The notes beneath the pieces were generated by a model. It was given only the letters and a program-made list of their open reading frames with translations, was not told where the DNA came from and did not search any database. Positions 7,783-14,071 of a stretch of 24,559 nucleotides of DNA are shown here, in pieces. Numbering within the stretch: position 1 is the stretch's first letter; every line of letters begins with the position of its first letter. Position numbers and translations under genes: made by a program. Source of the DNA: Dorea sp. (lineage in GTDB: Bacteria > Bacillota_A > Clostridia > Lachnospirales > Lachnospiraceae); the NCBI GenBank assembly GCA_016295505.1, contig JAEDLC010000019.1:1-24559 (forward strand), given 5' to 3'.

Positions 7783-7971
7783 AAGGAGGACAAACCACCA
7801 AAAACATAATTCTTTAATTCAAAGTTTAATGAAAGAGGTAAAGTCCAATGTACGGGATAAGTTAAAATCAAAGATCCTAATAAAGAATAAGGAGGACGGA
7901 CCACCGAAAAATTAATTTTCAACTCATAATTTTAAAGAAAGAGGTATATTCCAATGGACATGATTCATTAA
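7783..7971 (+). repeat. Tandem imperfect repeat, two 83-nt units with 106-nt period
   Basis: Unit 1 is 7783-7865 and unit 2 is 7889-7971. They are the same length without indels, and their ends are highly conserved (AAGGAGGAC, ACCACC, GAAAGAGGTA, TCCAATG, final TTAA) while the middle differs. In both units a ribosome-site-like AGAGGT precedes ATG by about 8 nt (ATG at 7848 and 7954). In both a TAA closes a frame after five codons (MYGIS and MDMIH). Confidence 0.8.
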
Positions 7972-8016
7972 AAATCCACTGTATTAGAAAAGAAAATACA
8001 GTGGATTTTATTTTTT
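7971..8016. terminator. Bidirectional intrinsic terminator between small RNA and nitrogenase-like operon
   Basis: A perfect 15-bp stem (7971-7985 with 7995-8009, sequence AAAATCCACTGTATT and its complement) encloses a 9-nt loop. On the plus strand it is followed by ATTTTTT, and on the minus strand by TTTTAATG. It ends the plus-strand small RNA and also serves the minus-strand operon, whose last stop codon is at 8017-8015. Confidence 0.9.
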
Positions 8017-9169
8017 ACATTTCTGCAAGTGGCAAAAGTCGTTTTACGTAGATTCTTCCGGAAAAAGCAATATGCGGCAGTTCACAGAACTGACAGCCCT
8101 CCGGACAGATCGGATGATACAGCGGATCTGCCACAATGATTTTGGCATCTTTTAACTTCTCTTCTGCTTCCTCTTCCCCACGTACTGCTACATCATTTGG
8201 TCCCAGAAGACCTTTCGTTTCATCCAGCGGACATATAATCTGCACAGGACGGGAAATTTTCTGTTCTATTGATGCCACCAGTGATCCCATCGTTACAGGC
8301 TCCCCGATCAGTGTAATCTGCGGATCTCCAGGAAGACGCTTCTCCAGATAAGCAATACGGTTTACCGGCTTGTCACCATCCCCGTTTTCCCAATCTATCC
8401 GTTTTGAGACTGTCTGTTCCAGAATTTCTGATATTGTCTTTGTAAATCCTCCCACCGGAGTTCCAATCACATATGGGGTATGAAATTTTCTCTCCAGTAC
8501 CTTCGCCGCCCGGATACCAACAGAGGATACTACCAGATTCACGGCTGCTTCTCCGGCGCGTGAAAGTTGTTCCAGTTCATCTCCCATCGCCCATGTAGAG
8601 ACGATCTTCCATCCCCTGGATTCCAGATTCTCTTTTAGCTTTTTCACATGAGAAAGCGGTCCGAAATCCAAAGGTGTCACACCGATCAGATTCAATGTTC
8701 TCTGATCTGTGCATCTGCATCCTGGATCTGTAAAGCGCTCCGCGATCTCTGCAAGTGCAATTCCTGCTCCATACACATAATCATGCATCCCATTTGTGGG
8801 TACCGAAAATGTCGGAATCCTTGTCTCCTGCTCAATCACCTGTGCAATAGCCGGAAAGTCCGTTCCATTCATATAAGGGATCGGAGAACCCGCCAGCGCA
8901 ATAAATTGCGGATGAAGATCAGAGGCAGCTTTCTCAATATCATGAATCAATTTGTTATCATTTCCCATAATAGCATCAATCTCGCTCAACCCGGAGATAA
9001 AGATCAGACTGTCCTGATCATACCAGCGGATTTCATCATGTGTATTATAGGTAGAATTACATCCGGACGGATCATGCATGACCGTCATGCCGCCCAGTTC
9101 ATATAACGCAGAGCAGACTCCGGATACATCTGCAGTATATACCGGTATGATACGATAAGATTGTCTCAT
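8015..9169 (-). CDS. Nitrogenase component-1-type subunit, module 2 small subunit (NifK/N-like)
   Basis: This 384-residue protein is a divergent member of the nitrogenase component 1 family (NifD/K/E/N, BchN/B, CfbD). It keeps the NifK-like N-terminal phrase VCSALYELGG followed by HDPSGC, giving C18 and C37 as likely cluster ligands. The third canonical Cys is replaced (GSPIPYMNGTD). The C-terminal part carries an extra C-x3-C-x2-C group (C355, C359, C362) just before the family-end motif LPHIAFSGRI. That group is absent from the module 1 paralogue. ATG 9169 is preferred over the GTG at 9178, because it overlaps the previous stop as ATGA and has GGGGGTG upstream. It presumably pairs with the preceding large subunit and receives electrons from the second NifH-like protein. 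It is the last gene of the operon. The substrate is unknown. Confidence 0.85.
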   Translation of the reverse strand: MRQSYRIIPVYTADVSGVCSALYELGGMTVMHDPSGCNSTYNTHDEIRWYDQDSLIFISGLSEIDAIMGNDNKLIHDIEKAASDLHPQFIALAGSPIPYMNGTDFPAIAQVIEQETRIPTFSVPTNGMHDYVYGAGIALAEIAERFTDPGCRCTDQRTLNLIGVTPLDFGPLSHVKKLKENLESRGWKIVSTWAMGDELEQLSRAGEAAVNLVVSSVGIRAAKVLERKFHTPYVIGTPVGGFTKTISEILEQTVSKRIDWENGDGDKPVNRIAYLEKRLPGDPQITLIGEPVTMGSLVASIEQKISRPVQIICPLDETKGLLGPNDVAVRGEEEAEEKLKDAKIIVADPLYHPICPEGCQFCELPHIAFSGRIYVKRLLPLAEM

Positions 9170-10494
9170 AGGCAGCACTCACACCCCCATCCCTTTTGAA
9201 TCACAAGATTTTCTGTATCTTTTTCTTCCTGGTATGCTTCACTCATAAGTTCCGTAAGCCTGCGGATCCCATCAAATCCATACAGACCAGCACCCTGAAC
9301 CATATTTACAAAATGCCTGCTTCCCGTAAACCATGCCGCCTTCTGTCCGATCGCCAGCACTTCCTTCTCACTGCCTCTTGGAAGTACACGCATCTTCACC
9401 TGAATCGTCGCCGCAAGCTGAAGATTCGGTGCATGTTCCTGAAGCCACACATAATCTTCCCTCTCTTCCGGACTGATACTGTCCAGATAAACCGTCTTTA
9501 CTGAAAATCCATGTGATAAAAGCAGTCTTGCCAGACCAAGCGGTCTTGGATGAAACAGATAGTCTATGGCAACCGGCATATCTCCGATCACTTTTCGCGC
9601 CCGTTCCAGAGCCATTTCACAAGTCTGTACCTCCTGTTCCAGATTCGGATCCGGAAGTCCCAGTGCCTCTGCAAGTTCAGTCAGGTGCCTTGTAATCTCC
9701 TCATATCCGAAGCATGCCGGAAGGTACAGGTGCTTTCTTCCAAGTCTTTTCGCCTGCACTTCAGCGCCATATTTCCCGGGCGGATAACAGGAGATGAACA
9801 GCTTTGAAGAAGCCATCTGCAGATATTCTTCCCAGCTGTGACACTTCGGAAGTTCACGTAGATTGTATCCATGTTCACACAATATTCTGGAGATATCACT
9901 GGTCTCATCCAGCGCAAAGTCCATCCCAAGAAGGCTTACACTTTTCGGATCCGTTGGACATTCCGGCAGCGGATCGAACATCGCCTTTCGCAGTTTCTGA
10001 TCCGGTGTCAGCCCGGTCTTCTGCATGATAGGGTCCATATAACAGCGGATAAATGTAATATCCGGATACCGTTCCTCCAGCTCTTTGTACACTCTTTCCA
10101 GATCACATCCCAGGAAATGGTGCAGACAGACCGTAAATAACAAAACCGCCTTTGGTTGTTCTGTCAGCTTTTCAATAACATCCGACACCCCTTCGATCGT
10201 GACATCTTCCAGATTGCCATTAAGAAGGTGTTCCTCTTCCACAATCACAAATGAAAATCTGTCTGCTGCATTCATCTCTGCAGCTGTAAGCACCACTCCG
10301 CGCATGCAGTTATCTGCACACACATAGATCTGCCTGGCTTCCGGAAGCATCATACCAGTATGTACAATATTCCAGTTGCCATGAACCGGAGAATTGAATT
10401 CCAGCTCAGAAGCAAAGGGAGCCGGATATGATGCATCTTTGATCTGAATCACTGCACCTTCTGTATCTATTGTCTCTCCTACTCTTTTTAACAT
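9166..10494 (-). CDS. Nitrogenase component-1-type subunit, module 2 large subunit (NifD/E-like)
   Basis: This 442-residue nitrogenase component-1-type protein contains candidate cluster ligands at C59/C63 (VCADNCMRG) and C113 (TVCLHHFLGCDLERV). These sit where NifD has its second and third P-cluster cysteines. The first canonical Cys position reads EFNSP, without Cys. The C-terminus is unusual, ending GWGCECCL with three cysteines at 438, 440 and 441; the module 1 counterpart ends without them. No FeMo-cofactor ligand pattern can be assigned. It starts 3 nt after the second NifH-like gene, with GGAGG in the end of that gene, and overlaps the following small subunit by ATGA. This H-large-small order matches module 1. 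The predicted role is catalytic or scaffold subunit of an electron-driven reductase; the reaction is unknown. Confidence 0.85.
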   Translation of the reverse strand: MLKRVGETIDTEGAVIQIKDASYPAPFASELEFNSPVHGNWNIVHTGMMLPEARQIYVCADNCMRGVVLTAAEMNAADRFSFVIVEEEHLLNGNLEDVTIEGVSDVIEKLTEQPKAVLLFTVCLHHFLGCDLERVYKELEERYPDITFIRCYMDPIMQKTGLTPDQKLRKAMFDPLPECPTDPKSVSLLGMDFALDETSDISRILCEHGYNLRELPKCHSWEEYLQMASSKLFISCYPPGKYGAEVQAKRLGRKHLYLPACFGYEEITRHLTELAEALGLPDPNLEQEVQTCEMALERARKVIGDMPVAIDYLFHPRPLGLARLLLSHGFSVKTVYLDSISPEEREDYVWLQEHAPNLQLAATIQVKMRVLPRGSEKEVLAIGQKAAWFTGSRHFVNMVQGAGLYGFDGIRRLTELMSEAYQEEKDTENLVIQKGWGCECCL

Positions 10495-10497
10495 CTG

Positions 10498-11265
10498 TTA
10501 TTCCTCCTGACAGGCTTCCAGTATCTGACGAGCCAGCAAACGATATTCCTGTGCCATATCACTGTCCGGATAACATTCAAGAAGAATCTTCTTCTGCTCC
10601 TCCGCCTGTGTTACCAGTTCACAGTGTGACAGGGTCCCGATTACTTTTGTATGAAAATCATCGGCAAGCTCCTCCACTTTCTCCTCTTCCCGCTGCACTT
10701 CGCGACGGTTCAGAATGATTCCTCCCAGCGATGCGTATCCACGGTTTTTAAAATTTGTAACCGCCATGGCAATATTCGCCGCTGCATGGATCGCCATATT
10801 TTCTCCGGAAGTGATAATAAACACCTGATCCGCATATCCATTTCGCATTGGCATGGAAAATCCTCCGCATACCACGTCTCCCAACACATCGTATAATACT
10901 ACATCCGGCTGATAAGTCTCATAAGCACCCTTTTCTTTCAGCTTCTCAAGTGCTGTGATGATTCCGCGTCCGGCACAGCCAAGTCCCGGAGTCGGACCTC
11001 CCGCCTCCACACAGATCACACCGTTTGTACCGATTCTCACCATATCTTCCAGCTGAAATTCGTTCTTTTTCTGATTATATAATTCCAGCACAGTCGGAAT
11101 CGGATCACCATGTCGAAGCTGCAGGGTTGAATCTGCTTTGGGATCACACCCGATCTGCATTACCTTTAGTCCCTGCTCTGCCAGAGCGGCTGCCACATTG
11201 GAAACAGTCGTGGATTTACCGATTCCGCCTTTTCCATATACTGCTATTTTTATCACTTTACTCAC
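10498..11265 (-). CDS. NifH-like ATP-dependent reductase (Fe protein), module 2
   Basis: This 255-residue protein of the NifH/BchL/CfbC family should form a homodimer that couples MgATP hydrolysis to electron transfer from a [4Fe-4S] cluster. Visible features are the P-loop GKGGIGKS (11-18), the switch-region CDPKADST (40-47), the two cluster cysteines C97 (GLGCAGRG) and C133 (VVCGGFSMP), and the Walker B-like VVLYDVLGDVVC. It is shorter than NifH (about 275-295 aa) because it lacks the long C-terminal extension, as in CfbC-like proteins. The start shown is GTG 11265, overlapping the upstream gene by 8 nt; GTG 11256 is a plausible alternative. It is followed at once by its two putative component-1 partners. 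It is clearly a paralogue of the module 1 ATPase at the head of the operon. Confidence 0.93.
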   Translation of the reverse strand: MSKVIKIAVYGKGGIGKSTTVSNVAAALAEQGLKVMQIGCDPKADSTLQLRHGDPIPTVLELYNQKKNEFQLEDMVRIGTNGVICVEAGGPTPGLGCAGRGIITALEKLKEKGAYETYQPDVVLYDVLGDVVCGGFSMPMRNGYADQVFIITSGENMAIHAAANIAMAVTNFKNRGYASLGGIILNRREVQREEEKVEELADDFHTKVIGTLSHCELVTQAEEQKKILLECYPDSDMAQEYRLLARQILEACQEE

Positions 11266-11521
11266 CAGCTTTCGTAATCACATTCGAATATGCCGTCTTT
11301 GTGGAGACACCCTTCAGACGACCGATCTTTCCTGATAATGCACTGATCACATCCTGTGGTGCATCAATCGCTATACTGATAATGTTAATCCCTTTTTCAC
11401 GATAGGGGATTCCCATTCTTCCAATGATGTATCTTCCTGCTCCGTGCAGAAGATGGTTTAATTCTTCAATTACATTTTCGTTTTCCACGATGATGGAAAT
11501 GACTGCAACTCTTGTTTCCAT
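11258..11521 (-). CDS. TM1266-type ACT-like regulator (iron-only hydrogenase system regulator family)
   Basis: This 87-residue protein matches the small ACT-like/NikR-C-like family typified by TM1266. It has an N-terminal strand TRVAVISIIV, a helix with NVIEELNHLLH, the conserved GRMGIPY segment, INIISIAIDA, and a C-terminal GRLKGVSTKTAYS segment. The family has no DNA-binding domain in this length. It is usually found with [FeFe]-hydrogenase maturases HydE/F/G and is called a putative regulator by association; no biochemical role is assured. Here it opens module 2, with AGGAGG upstream of the ATG and an 8-nt overlap with the NifH-like gene. A GC-rich repeat element separates it from hypE. 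Its position suggests it senses or regulates this cofactor/reductase system. Confidence 0.8.
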   Translation of the reverse strand: METRVAVISIIVENENVIEELNHLLHGAGRYIIGRMGIPYREKGINIISIAIDAPQDVISALSGKIGRLKGVSTKTAYSNVITKAGE

Positions 11522-11790
11522 AGATTCCTCCTGCTGTCGCTTCTTCTGTTTTGCTTATGTGCGGGGAGTCCCTGCTTCGCTTCTTCTCATCCCTTTCGGT
11601 TCCCAGTCCTCCCCCTCATGCGCAAAACCCGACATCTTCCGATGTCGTCGCTGCTTTGCAGCTTCTGTTTTGCTTATGTGTGGGAGTCCCTGCTTCGCAG
11701 GCTCGCCGTGGGATACGCTGCAGTCTCGTTCGGACAAGTCCGACGATCCCACAGTGCATCCCACGGCGGCTGTGAACCGGGAACTTTGTA
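11522..11790. repeat. GC-rich hairpin and repeat element between hypE and the TM1266-type gene
   Basis: This 269-bp gap inside an otherwise tightly packed operon is GC-rich and highly structured. A 37-38-bp near-identical direct repeat (CTTCTGTTTTGCTTATGTG, then GGGAGTCCCTGCTTCGC) lies at 11543-11580 and 11662-11698. Hairpins include CGACATC/GATGTCG near 11630-11647, GCTGC/GCAGC at 11650-11662, CCTGC/GCAGG at 11689-11701 and GCCGTGGGAT/ATCCCACGGC at 11705-11767 with an inner TCGGAC/GTCCGA. Short ORFs cross it on both strands but lack ribosome sites. It resembles a dispersed intergenic repeat of the REP/MITE kind rather than a gene, and has no transposase and no U-tract terminator. It may modulate expression of the downstream module. 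Confidence 0.7.
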
Positions 11791-12810
11791 TTAACATATC
11801 CTCGGCAGTAGTTCACCTCCTGGCTGTGGGAGCAGTGCCTGGGTTCCGATCTCAGTTGTCATGATGACGCGGCCGGGTTGTTCTTCGGTGACTTCTCCGA
11901 TGATTGCTGCATCCTGTGAATATGGGCATGCGCGAAGTGCCTCTACGATATGCGGGGCAACATTTTTTGGTGCCATTATGACAAGGCGACCTTCGCATGC
12001 GAGGTACAGTGGTTCCAGACCAAGCATACCGCAGACTCCTTTTACTTCCGGTGCTACCGGAATGGAAGCAGCGTCCAGACGGATTCCGACTTTACTCTGG
12101 CCTGCAATCTCATATAATACGGTTCCGACACCGCCGCGTGTTGCATCCCGGATTACGTGAATATCATGTGTTGCATTCATGACTGCCTGCACACTGCCCC
12201 AAAGCGGCGCGCAGTCACTCGTAACGTCTGCTTCGATTCCAAAATCTTCTCTTGCAAGCAGGATTGTACAGCCATGTCTTCCGATATCTCCGGTTACAAT
12301 GATGGCATCTCCGGGTTTTGCATAATCTCCGGAAGTGCTTACCCCTTCTTCAATCTCTCCTACTCCTGTCGTTGTGATGAATATTCCATCTACCTGCCCT
12401 TTTCCGGCTACTTTTGTATCTCCGGATACAATACGCACACCTGCTTCTTTTGCTGTCTTTTCCATTGCCGCTGCGATCTCTTCGAGCTTCTCCATCGGAA
12501 ATCCTTCTTCTATGACAAATGCACAGGTCAGATACAGTGGTTTTGCTCCCATACATGCAAGATCATTGACCGTACCGCAGATGGACAGTTTGCCGATATT
12601 TCCTCCCGGAAAGAACGCCGGTGACACGATGAATCCATCTGTTGAGACCGCCATCTTTCCTGCCGGCGGGGTCAGTACCGCCGCATCATCAGCAGTCAGA
12701 TCCGGATTGGCAAAATGTGCCTTGAATACCTGATCGATCAATTCCGATGTCTGTTTTCCACCTGCCCCATGTGCCATTGTTACTGTCTGATTTTTTATTG
12801 AACTCTCCAT
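11791..12810 (-). CDS. hypE: HypE, thiocarboxamide-dehydrating Fe-cyanide carrier
   Basis: HypE receives a carbamoyl group from HypF on its C-terminal cysteine. It dehydrates it with ATP to a thiocyanate and donates CN to the iron held by HypC-HypD. This 339-residue protein has the PurM/AIR-synthase fold. The N-terminal MAHGAGGKQTSELI motif, DDAAVL, DGFIVSPAFFPGGNIGKL and RDATRGGVGTVLYE (about 215-230) are all present. The C-terminus ends PRIC, so the essential terminal cysteine (C339) is intact. It follows hypD with a 2-nt gap, and GGAGG lies before the ATG. The presence of the functional C-terminal Cys argues for an active cyanide-making pathway. It is the last hyp gene; the GC-rich repeat element begins immediately after its stop. 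Confidence 0.97.
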   Translation of the reverse strand: MESSIKNQTVTMAHGAGGKQTSELIDQVFKAHFANPDLTADDAAVLTPPAGKMAVSTDGFIVSPAFFPGGNIGKLSICGTVNDLACMGAKPLYLTCAFVIEEGFPMEKLEEIAAAMEKTAKEAGVRIVSGDTKVAGKGQVDGIFITTTGVGEIEEGVSTSGDYAKPGDAIIVTGDIGRHGCTILLAREDFGIEADVTSDCAPLWGSVQAVMNATHDIHVIRDATRGGVGTVLYEIAGQSKVGIRLDAASIPVAPEVKGVCGMLGLEPLYLACEGRLVIMAPKNVAPHIVEALRACPYSQDAAIIGEVTEEQPGRVIMTTEIGTQALLPQPGGELLPRIC

Positions 12811-12812
12811 GA

Positions 12813-13862
12813 CTATTCTCCTCCATAACTAAAATATGCCGAACAGGCTCCTTCATTGGAGACCATACAGGCTCCGATCGGATGCTGTGGTGTACAACCT
12901 TTACCAAACACTTTACAGTCTGACGGTTTGCATTTGCCCTGAAGCACATCCCCGCACCGGCATGCCGGATTCGGTTTTCCTTCTATCTTTGGTATCTGAT
13001 ACTTGATTCTTGCATCGTATGCCTGCCATTCTTTCCTGAGCTTTAACCCGGATCCCGGAATAACTCCCAGGCCTCTCCATTCCGAATCACAGGACTCCAT
13101 CAAATCATCTGCTAATTTCTGTGCTTCAACACTTCCCTCCCGTGTCACCACTCTCGGGTAGCAGTTTACAAAAAATGGTTTTCCTTCCTGATATCTGACC
13201 AACGCAACTGCAAGTGCAGTCAGCAGTTCCTTTGCCGTAAATCCTGCCACAACTCCGCTGACACCCTCCTGAACGAGAGACTCACATAGCGTAGTTCCGG
13301 TTATTGCGTTGACATGTCCCGGGTACAGGAATACATCCGCGCTTCCTTTTAATGCCGCATACGCTCCCGGCATCGTCTTATTGGCAACCAGAAGAGAATA
13401 ATTCTCAATTCCGTCCTCTTTTGCCTTTTTTACTGACAGACATCCGGCCGGCGTTGTCGTCTCAAATCCAACGGAAAGGAACACTACTTCTTCTTCCGGA
13501 TGACTCACTGCATATTTTTCTGCATCCGCAGGAGAATACACAATATGTACCTTTGCTCCTTCGGCTCTTGCACCCGCAAGGCTCATCTTTGTTCCCGGCA
13601 CCCGGACAAGATCTCCAAACGTACAGATGGTAACACCACGTTCAAGAGCAAGATATACTGCCTCATCGATAAACCCTACCGGAGTAACACAGACCGGACA
13701 TCCGGGTCCGGAGATCAGTTCCACCTGGGGCGGAAGAATCTTGCGGATCCCCAACCGGAAGTTCTCATGTGTATGTGTCCCACATACTTCCATGATCCGG
13801 ACCGGAGGTCCATCATACGTCTCTATGATTTCCTTTGCCGTTTTTTTCTTTTCTTCTCCCAT
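12813..13862 (-). CDS. hypD: HypD, Fe(CN)2CO assembly scaffold
   Basis: HypD is a [4Fe-4S] protein that, with HypC, holds the iron on which the two CN and one CO ligands are assembled. This 349-residue sequence has all the signatures: EVCGTHTHENF (C27), SGPGCPVCVTP (C55, C58), and a GFETT-type motif (SVGFETTTPAG, about 151-161). A C-terminal cysteine-rich region follows with C301, C303, C311, C316, C323, C332 and C340, including the cluster ligands. The start overlaps the hypC stop by one base (TAATG). The order hypF-hypC-hypD-hypE follows the usual hyp operon minus hypA and hypB. No residue loss is seen that would suggest loss of function. Confidence 0.97.
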   Translation of the reverse strand: MGEEKKKTAKEIIETYDGPPVRIMEVCGTHTHENFRLGIRKILPPQVELISGPGCPVCVTPVGFIDEAVYLALERGVTICTFGDLVRVPGTKMSLAGARAEGAKVHIVYSPADAEKYAVSHPEEEVVFLSVGFETTTPAGCLSVKKAKEDGIENYSLLVANKTMPGAYAALKGSADVFLYPGHVNAITGTTLCESLVQEGVSGVVAGFTAKELLTALAVALVRYQEGKPFFVNCYPRVVTREGSVEAQKLADDLMESCDSEWRGLGVIPGSGLKLRKEWQAYDARIKYQIPKIEGKPNPACRCGDVLQGKCKPSDCKVFGKGCTPQHPIGACMVSNEGACSAYFSYGGE

Positions 13863-14071
13863 TACAACAATTCCTCCAAAAGCTGATCCGTCTCATTTTC
13901 ATCTTCATCTGTGATTCTGGCAATTGCAACCCCTGCATGAACCATAACATAATCACCCGGCTCCAGATCCTCTATCAGCTGTGAAGAGACTTCTCTCTTA
14001 GCTCCGTCTGCATCCACAATTGCCACGCCTTCACCGATCTTTACTACTTTTGCTGATAATCCGACACACAT
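13862..14071 (-). CDS. hypC: HypC, Fe(CN)2CO chaperone
   Basis: This 69-residue member of the HypC/HybG family begins MCVGLSAKVV. After removal of Met the N-terminal cysteine is the ligand that binds iron together with HypD and, in known systems, contacts the hydrogenase large subunit. The OB-like barrel core includes VAIVDADGAKREVS and LEPGDYVMVHAGVAIARI, followed by an acidic helix. The start has AGGAGG 9 nt upstream and overlaps the end of hypF by 28 nt in a different frame. In [NiFe]-hydrogenase systems HypC-like chaperones are matched to a target large subunit. None is present here, so the target may be one of the component-1-type proteins or a hydrogenase elsewhere in the genome. Confidence 0.95.
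   Translation of the reverse strand: MCVGLSAKVVKIGEGVAIVDADGAKREVSSQLIEDLEPGDYVMVHAGVAIARITDEDENETDQLLEELL

Larger units (their letters stand above)
7773..8016 (+). ncRNA. Candidate small RNA with two tandem 83-nt repeats, about 240 nt
   Basis: The stretch has a consensus promoter in front, a 15-bp intrinsic terminator at its end and no substantial protein gene, so it should produce a discrete transcript of about 240 nt. Inside are two copies of an 83-nt unit 106 nt apart. Each begins with a potential hairpin (GGAGG-ACnnA-CCACC, with a central A-A mismatch). Each continues through a divergent AT-rich middle to a conserved block, GAAAGAGGTA with TCCAATG 3 nt later. GGAC/GTCC and ACC/GGT complementarity between the two ends of unit 1 would pair them; unit 2 keeps GGA/TCC and ACC/GGT. 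I recognise no known RNA family. Alternatives are a pair of leader micro-ORFs or decayed copies of a small peptide gene. The 3' end overlaps the convergent nitrogenase-like gene by 2 nt. Confidence 0.6.

Noticed and set aside
7680..7922. 80-codon minus-strand ORF across the small-RNA region
   Set aside because: It runs antisense through the consensus promoter and the tandem repeats and has no ribosome site. Its length is a by-product of the AT-rich sequence.
7783..7971. Guanidine-II (mini-ykkC) riboswitch, because of two hairpins with an ACGG loop in unit 2
   Set aside because: Unit 1 has ACAA instead of ACGR, spacing is far too large and no transporter gene follows. A terminator comes directly after.
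11555..11864. Short ORFs on both strands in the GC-rich gap after hypE
   Set aside because: No ribosome sites, and they cross hairpins and direct repeats. They are better explained as a non-coding repeat element.
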